Both the position numbers and the translations under genes were made by a program. A stretch of 55,167 nt of DNA. It comes from Actinomycetales bacterium. Its GTDB lineage: Bacteria > Actinomycetota > Actinomycetes > Actinomycetales > Dermatophilaceae. Of the stretch, positions 51,936 to 55,167 are shown piece after piece. Under the pieces are notes generated by a model. It ran no database searches, was not told the DNA's origin, and saw only the letters and a list, made by a program, of their open reading frames with translations. The stretch covers positions 1 through 55,167 of the forward strand of contig PDRO01000015.1 of the NCBI GenBank assembly GCA_002748155.1, in the 5' to 3' direction. Every line of letters begins with the position of its first letter. Within the stretch, counting starts at the first letter, position 1.

Positions 51936-52934
51936 TCACCCGGCCACCGGAGCGGCGTCGCCCTGATCGACCGCGTCGACGTCTCCTGTGGCGCCGGCGC
52001 GGGCGGCTTGGCGGCCGACGATGAAGACGTAGGCGAAGAAGAGCAGCTCGGCCCAAATACCGATGCCGATCCGTACCCAGGTCGGCAGGGGCGACGGGGT
52101 CACGAATCCTTCGATGACGCCGGTGACGAAGAGGACGACAATCAATCCGAGCGCCACCGACATAGCGGCCCGGGCCTCGTGGGCCACAGCCGTCAGGCGG
52201 CTGCGTGGCCCCGGTTCGACCCAGGACCAGAAGACTCGCAATCCGACCCCAGCGGCGACGAAGACCGCGGTGAGTTCGAGCATCCCATGCGGGAGGATCA
52301 GCCCGAAGAAGAGGTCGGCTCGGTCATAGCGCCACATGAGGGCGCCGATGATCGCGATGTTCAGCAAGTTGTCCCACAGCAACCACACGACCGGGAGGCC
52401 GAACACGCCCAGAGCAATACACATGGCGGCGATGAATGCGTTGTTCGTCCACACGCGGAAAGCGAACGATCCGGCGGCATACTCGGAGTAGTAGTTCTCG
52501 AAGTCGTGAGTGACCAGTTCTTGGATTTCTTCGGGGGAGGCCAGCGTCGACTCCAAGTTGGGGTTGACGTAGAAGTACCAGCCGACGAGGAAGGACACTG
52601 CCACGAAGGTGACCATTGTGACCAGCCACCAGCGGCGGGTCCGATAGAGGGCGGCCGGGAAGGTCGTCATGAAGAACCGGATGAAGTCCTGCCACGACGA
52701 GGCCCGCGAGCCGCCTGCGCACGATCTGGCCCGGGCCAGGAGCGAAGACAGGTGTGCCACGACGCTCGGGTCGGGGCAGGTCGAGCGGATCTCCGAGAGA
52801 TGGGTAGCTGTGCGCTGGTAGAGCTCGAGCAGCTCGTCGGCCTCGGTGCCTCTGAGCTTGCTGCCCCGCTTGACCAAGTCCTCAAGGCGAGCCCACTCGT
52901 GGGCATGTGCGGCAACGTAGGCATCCAGGTCCAC
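51936..52934 (-). CDS. SpoIIM (stage II sporulation M/DUF95) membrane protein
   Basis: 332 residues. The N-terminal cytoplasmic part (MDLDAYVAAHAHEWARLEDL, RTATHLSEIRSTCPDPSVVAHL) is followed by about six helices with the DUF95 marks: FFGLILPHGMLELTAVFVAAG and FVTGVIEGFVTPSPLP. The same family, in a shorter form, occurs in the bacteriocin cluster. Here the neighbourhood (RDD, DUF58, MoxR) is the conserved actinobacterial locus and the gene is not bacteriocin-related. It is divergent from the RDD gene with only 47 nt between. Confidence 0.93.
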   Translation of the reverse strand: MDLDAYVAAHAHEWARLEDLVKRGSKLRGTEADELLELYQRTATHLSEIRSTCPDPSVVAHLSSLLARARSCAGGSRASSWQDFIRFFMTTFPAALYRTRRWWLVTMVTFVAVSFLVGWYFYVNPNLESTLASPEEIQELVTHDFENYYSEYAAGSFAFRVWTNNAFIAAMCIALGVFGLPVVWLLWDNLLNIAIIGALMWRYDRADLFFGLILPHGMLELTAVFVAAGVGLRVFWSWVEPGPRSRLTAVAHEARAAMSVALGLIVVLFVTGVIEGFVTPSPLPTWVRIGIGIWAELLFFAYVFIVGRQAARAGATGDVDAVDQGDAAPVAG

Positions 52935-52981
52935 TACGCCACTGTACGTGCCCCAGCAACTGACCCGATATCCTTGGTGCC

Positions 52982-54013
52982 TTGAGCGAGCTCACCACCG
53001 CCACACTCGGAGTCGGCGAGGACGATCTGGTCACCGGCGAGGCCGTGGCCCTTAACCTGCCCCCGGCCTCGTTAGGCCTGCGCGTGCTGAGCGCGCTGAT
53101 CGACTTCGCCATCGTCGGCGCGGCCAACTACTTACTCTTCAACTTCGTCATGCTCGCGTCCACCCAATTCGACAACGCGCTCACTCAAGGGCTGGCCATC
53201 ATCGGGATGGTCGGAGCGTGTATCGGCTACCCGGTGGCTATGGAGACCCTCACCAAGGGGCGTACCGTCGGCAAGTTGGCACTCGGGCTGCGCACCGTTC
53301 GGGACGACGCCGGACCGATCACCTTCCGGCATGCCTTGACCCGCGGGCTCATGGGCTTCATCGAGCTCTATTCGTTCTGGGGAATACCGGCCCTCATCGC
53401 AGCTGCCATCAACTCTCGGAGCAAGCGAATCGGCGACGTGGCAGCCGGCACCTACGTGGTCCGCGAACGGGTCACTATCCAACTCCCCCCGCCCGTGCCG
53501 ATGCCTGCACACCTAGCACGGTGGGCCGTGTCAGCCGACATCGCCCGGTTGCCTGACCATCTGGCCATGCAAGTGCGCACCTTCTTACCCTCTGCGTTCA
53601 CGATGACTCCCCACGTGCGCGCGGCCATGGGGCAGGAACTGCTCGAGGAAGTGATGCTCTACGTGTCGCCACCGCCGCCTCCCGGGAACCACCCCGAGTA
53701 CATCCTGGCGGCAGTCGTCGCCGACCGCCGCCGCCGTGACCTCGAGCGCTTGCACCGTGACGCTGTGTTGCGAGAGCGCTTGATCCCCGGCGACTTAGCC
53801 GACCGACCTAGCGGCTCTGTGCCTCCAACGCCACCAGTGGGGTACGCGTCACCAGTGCCGCCCGTGCCGCCCGGGTGGCCCGTGCTACCCGGGTCGCCAA
53901 CGGTGCCGACGGCAGCTCCGAATCACCCTGTTTCGGGGTATCAGCCGGTCCCTGTCGACAGCACGCGATCAGGGCCGCCGCCACCTCCCTGGGGCGGTGG
54001 CAATCACTGGTGA
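52982..54013 (+). CDS. RDD-family membrane protein
   Basis: 343 residues. RDD domain at about 25-165: LGLRVLSALIDFAIVGAANYLL (the R and first D), ETLTKGRTVGKLALGLRTVRDD (second part), then RIGDVAAGTYVVRER. A soluble region follows (ARWAVSADIARLPDHLAMQVRTFL) and a Pro/Gly/Val-rich tail. RDD proteins are putative sodium/proton or solute transporters; here the role is unknown. TTG 52982 is the likely start, since the sequence MSELTTATLG begins there and the upstream gap is short. Confidence 0.9.
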   Translation: MSELTTATLGVGEDDLVTGEAVALNLPPASLGLRVLSALIDFAIVGAANYLLFNFVMLASTQFDNALTQGLAIIGMVGACIGYPVAMETLTKGRTVGKLALGLRTVRDDAGPITFRHALTRGLMGFIELYSFWGIPALIAAAINSRSKRIGDVAAGTYVVRERVTIQLPPPVPMPAHLARWAVSADIARLPDHLAMQVRTFLPSAFTMTPHVRAAMGQELLEEVMLYVSPPPPPGNHPEYILAAVVADRRRRDLERLHRDAVLRERLIPGDLADRPSGSVPPTPPVGYASPVPPVPPGWPVLPGSPTVPTAAPNHPVSGYQPVPVDSTRSGPPPPPWGGGNHW

Positions 54014-54840
54014 GCACGGTCACACCTATGCGCCCGATGACTGTGGCCGCCGCTCAACTGGTCGCCGGCCCAGACCCACACGCCAACCTCACCCAAGTGC
54101 GACGCCTCACAGCAGCGGCCGCTGACGCAGGCGCGCAGCTGGTGGCTTTTCCTGAGGCGACGATGGCCTGTTTCGGCAGTCGGTTGAGCGAAATAGCCGA
54201 ACCGCTCAACGGGCCGTTCGCCGATGGCTTGCGAGATGCCGCCCACGAGCACGGCATCGTCATCGTGGCCGGGATGTTCGAGCCAGCCCAAGACGGGCGG
54301 GTCCACAACACCGTGCTCGCGGTGGGCCCGGCCATCGTCGATCCCGGCGGCCAACCAGCAGGCGAAGCGGCCTACCGCAAGATCCACCTCTTCGATGCCT
54401 TCGGCGCCCAGGAATCGGCCACTGTGTGCCCCGGATCCGAGCTAGTCACTCTGCAACTCGCGATAGCTGGGAGTGAGCCGGCGGCCGTGGGGCTGGCGAC
54501 GTGCTTCGACGTGCGTTTCGCCGACCAGTTCAGTGCGCTCGGCCGAGCCGGAGCCGAGCTCATCGTCATGCCGGCCAGTTGGGGCGACGGCCCCGGCAAG
54601 GCAGCGCAGTGGGATCTGCTGACCCGGGCCCGGGCGGTGGACGCTCAAGCCTGGCTACTGGCTGCCGGGCAAGCCTGGGTAGCCGGACAGGGCGCCACCC
54701 CCCTCGGCATCGGCCGCAGCGTCACCGTCGATCCGATGGGCCAGGTGCGTGCTCAACTCGGCCACGAGCCGGGCTTGCTCGTCACCACGATCGATCTGGC
54801 CACTGTCGCCGACACTCGAGCACGGATCCCGATCCTTTAG
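54010..54840 (+). CDS. Carbon-nitrogen hydrolase (nitrilase superfamily)
   Basis: 276 residues. The catalytic triad is visible: Glu in VAFPEATMA, Lys in AYRKIHLFDAF and Cys in ATCFDVRFADQF. The KIHLFD variant is common in deaminated-glutathione amidase (Nit1-like) enzymes, so repair of deaminated glutathione-like metabolites is possible. Mycothiol producers have such enzymes too; the substrate is not settled. GTG 54010 overlaps the RDD stop (GTGA), which indicates co-translation. Confidence 0.9.
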   Translation: MSTVTPMRPMTVAAAQLVAGPDPHANLTQVRRLTAAAADAGAQLVAFPEATMACFGSRLSEIAEPLNGPFADGLRDAAHEHGIVIVAGMFEPAQDGRVHNTVLAVGPAIVDPGGQPAGEAAYRKIHLFDAFGAQESATVCPGSELVTLQLAIAGSEPAAVGLATCFDVRFADQFSALGRAGAELIVMPASWGDGPGKAAQWDLLTRARAVDAQAWLLAAGQAWVAGQGATPLGIGRSVTVDPMGQVRAQLGHEPGLLVTTIDLATVADTRARIPIL

Positions 54841-54893
54841 CGCGGCGCCCGGTTCGGGGCACCCCGAGACATCCGGCGGGCTGGGGCTCTCGG

Positions 54894-55053
54894 TCAGCAT
54901 CGTCGGTGTCCCGTCTGCGGTGGCCGGGCTCGTTCGGATTCGACCCGTTTGAACTGGACGGTCTTGATGCCGTGACGGTTGGTGTCGATCTGGTGGGTGT
55001 GAGTGGGGTCGTGGATCCGGTGGTGGTGGAACCCGCATAGCGGGACTGCTTTG
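54894..55053 (-). pseudogene. HNH endonuclease (DUF222-type) C-terminal fragment
   Basis: Minus-strand translation GKAVPLCGFHHHRIHDPTH followed by a short polar tail and a stop (TCA at 54894-54896 on plus) resembles the HNH end of DUF222 proteins (LCxFHHHxxH). Upstream in the same frame there are stops, so only the tail is left. Confidence 0.55.
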
Positions 55054-55094
55054 CCGATATTGGTGTGACCGCCGGTGGATTCTCAATGATGTTG

Positions 55095-55167
55095 TCAAGC
55101 CACTCGGGGCTCGGGTTTGGTTGGGGTGAAGACGCGGTTGTCGCGTAGGAGGGCCCACAGGACGTCG
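55095..55167 (-). CDS. C-terminal end of a probable transposase, cut by the window edge
   Basis: The minus-strand frame enters from the right edge as DVLWALLRDNRVFTPTKPEP and stops after RVA (TCA at 55095-55097). DVLWALLRD resembles the end of IS110-type transposases. Only 23 residues are visible, so family and integrity are uncertain. Confidence 0.4.
   Translation of the reverse strand, partial: DVLWALLRDNRVFTPTKPEPRVA

Noticed and set aside
51936..52934. SpoIIM-family gene as a second bacteriocin maturation gene
   Set aside because: It is the longer housekeeping form, set in the conserved RDD/DUF58/MoxR neighbourhood and far from any precursor-like ORF.

Overview
The window is high-GC DNA packed with GTG starts, ATGA/GTGA start-stop overlaps and AGGAGG-type ribosome sites. 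It carries an LPxTG-like wall anchor, a CIRCE operator, PNPase next to rpsO, an AccA3-type carboxylase subunit and a MoxR/DUF58/SpoIIM/RDD block. This points to an actinobacterium. An order such as Micrococcales is possible but is inference only.

Layout. 1-5.6 kb: 3' end of a DUF11 wall-anchored surface protein, rmlB, a gamma-carbonic anhydrase-like protein, lipoamide dehydrogenase, a double-VOC protein, and hsp20 under a CIRCE operator. 6.0-9.9 kb: a compact operon resembling alginate synthesis, made of a truncated nucleotide-sugar dehydrogenase, a processive GT2 synthase, an AlgG-like C5-epimerase with membrane anchors, and a PL7 alginate lyase lipoprotein. 10-29.8 kb: a large cobalamin block with a BtuF-like protein, the CbiMNQO cobalt transporter under a B12 riboswitch, cbiT, cobF, cobK, and a second B12 riboswitch ahead of a translationally coupled operon (cobI, cobM, cbiE, cbiG-cobJ, cbiX-cysG, cobH, cobA, cobO, cobB-cobC, cobD). 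cobQ lies at the far end. 30-32.7 kb: rpsO and pnp, with a large hairpin in the pnp leader. 32.8-36.6 kb: three tandem paralogous lipoproteins. 36.9-38.7 kb: accA3. 38.7-39.7 kb: transposase relics. 39.7-45.3 kb: a minus-strand operon that I read as an enterocin AS-48-like circular bacteriocin system (precursor, SpoIIM/DUF95 protein, two small membrane proteins, a large membrane protein, two ABC ATPases, one permease), bounded by IS3 and IS256 relics. 45.7-54.8 kb: a PH-like membrane protein, then the MoxR/DUF58 locus, SpoIIM, RDD and a nitrilase-family hydrolase. The last 0.3 kb holds HNH and transposase fragments.

The two most unusual systems are the circular bacteriocin cluster and the alginate-like polysaccharide operon. 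Both look acquired. The cobalamin block mixes marks of the cobalt-early route (CbiX, CbiG) with CobF of the oxygen-dependent route and shows several fusions. Two copies of a 137-nt intergenic element, about 27 kb apart in opposite orientation, match no family I know.
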